Part shown: in pieces, positions 4,468 through 5,005 of the stretch
Layout of the letters: every line of letters begins with the position of its first letter
Numbering within the stretch: position 1 is the first letter of the stretch
NCBI GenBank assembly: GCA_018970625.1
Contig: JAGWVZ010000305.1
Coordinates: 1 to 5,005 of the forward strand
Direction of reading: 5' to 3'
Source: Myxococcales bacterium
GTDB lineage: Bacteria > Myxococcota > Bradymonadia > REDH01
Length of the DNA stretch: 5,005 nt
Translations under genes and position numbers: made by a program
The notes under the pieces: model-generated
Databases searched by the model: none
What the model was told of the DNA's origin: nothing
What the model saw: the letters and a program-made list of their open reading frames with translations, nothing else

Positions 4468-5005
4468 ATGCCCGTTACCCGGCGCCATCTCGTCTCCATT
4501 CTCGGCAGCCTCCCGCTTGCTGCCTGTGTCGCCCCTGAGCCATCGCCCACCGGAGTTCTCGTGGCAAACTCTTCCGCACCGACTTCCGTCACTCCTTCCC
4601 GGACGCGCATGCCTGTGGTTTTCCTGCCCCATGGCGGAGGGCCCTGGCCGTTTATGGATCTGGATCGATTGGGCATGGCGGGTTCCTACACACACATGGA
4701 GCAGTATCTGCGGCAGCTCAATATGGTTCCACCTGCTCCCGCACGCGCTGTACTGCTTATTTCAGCCCACTGGGAGGCGGCAAACCCCACGGTCATGGGC
4801 GCACCGTCACCACCCATGCTCTACGACTACAGTGGGTTTCCGGCGGAAACCTATCAGGTACAATGGCCTGCCCCCGGCGCACCCGAGGTGGCCGAGCGCA
4901 CCCGGGAACTACTCGAAGGCGCAGGTATTATGAGCGCAATGGACCTGCTTCGTGGGTTTGACCACGGCACCTTCGTCCCCATGAAACTCGCCTATCCCCA
5001 GGCCG
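4468..5005 (+). CDS. DODA/LigB-type extradiol dioxygenase with Tat lipoprotein signal, 5' part
   Basis: The first 179 codons are present; the gene runs off the right edge. Residues 1-20 read MPVTRRHLVSILG...LAAC: a twin-arginine motif (T4-R5-R6-H7-L8), a short hydrophobic stretch and lipobox LAAC with C20. Residues 21-47 are a Pro/Ser/Thr linker. The catalytic domain starts at 48 with MPVVFLPHGGGPWPFMD (metal ligand H55), then LLISAHWE (H101, second ligand), YDYSGFPAETYQVQWPAPG (119-137), and RGFDHGTFVPMK, where H166 is the expected catalytic His. The third metal ligand lies outside the window. The family opens catechol-type rings with a bound Fe(II) or Zn(II); the substrate is unknown. Tat export would allow metal loading before transport. 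ATG at 4453 is an in-frame alternative adding MWSLV; neither start has a good Shine-Dalgarno. The frame is open back to 4084, but nothing upstream of 4453 looks coding. Confidence 0.88.
   Translation, partial: MPVTRRHLVSILGSLPLAACVAPEPSPTGVLVANSSAPTSVTPSRTRMPVVFLPHGGGPWPFMDLDRLGMAGSYTHMEQYLRQLNMVPPAPARAVLLISAHWEAANPTVMGAPSPPMLYDYSGFPAETYQVQWPAPGAPEVAERTRELLEGAGIMSAMDLLRGFDHGTFVPMKLAYPQA

Noticed and set aside
4181..4933. Plus-strand open frame of 250 codons over the dioxygenase region
   Set aside because: It is in a different frame from the dioxygenase, with an Arg/Pro/Ser/Trp-rich translation without domains. The dioxygenase frame carries conserved metal-ligand motifs.

Overview
The window looks like chromosomal DNA from a GC-rich, predatory-type deltaproteobacterial lineage (Myxococcota, Bradymonadota or a relative). 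This is inferred from three things. Two lipoproteins carry long Asp/Thr/Ala-rich linkers directly after the lipobox. One of them has the NGxDDDxDxxxDCxDxDC motif common in those phyla. The left edge holds a cysteine-rich secreted-type tail. No rRNA, tRNA, CRISPR array or transposase was found.

Layout, all on the + strand: (1) 3-245, the C-terminal 80 residues of a cysteine-rich protein whose start lies left of the window; (2) 246-665, non-coding, with two short repeat motifs; (3) 666-1151, a thiol (Cys-type) glutathione peroxidase family enzyme, probably thioredoxin-dependent; (4) 1152-1301, an intergenic stretch with heptad CAGAC repeats and a 14-bp perfect palindrome; (5) 1302-2177, a lipoprotein of unknown function with an Asp-rich linker and a possible NTF2-like core; (6) 2373-3692, a 439-residue lipoprotein with an Asp-rich stalk, a DDD/DxDC acidic-cysteine motif, a PPC-like beta domain and a C-terminal LCCL domain with all four expected cysteines; (7) 3693-4467, about 775 bases without a convincing gene but rich in inverted repeats, including a candidate terminator; (8) 4468 to the right edge, the N-terminal part of a DODA/LigB-type extradiol dioxygenase carrying a twin-arginine lipoprotein signal peptide.

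The genes do not form an obvious operon, because the gaps are 150 to 775 bases. The common theme is the cell envelope: at least three of the five genes encode exported lipoproteins, and the first probably encodes a secreted protein. The peroxidase is the only clearly cytosolic product. The two points most worth following up are the LCCL domain on a bacterial lipoprotein, since this domain is best known from animals and apicomplexans, and the export of a metal-dependent ring-cleavage dioxygenase as a probable Tat lipoprotein. A GTTGCA/TGCAAC motif recurs four times upstream of the dioxygenase and may be its regulatory site.
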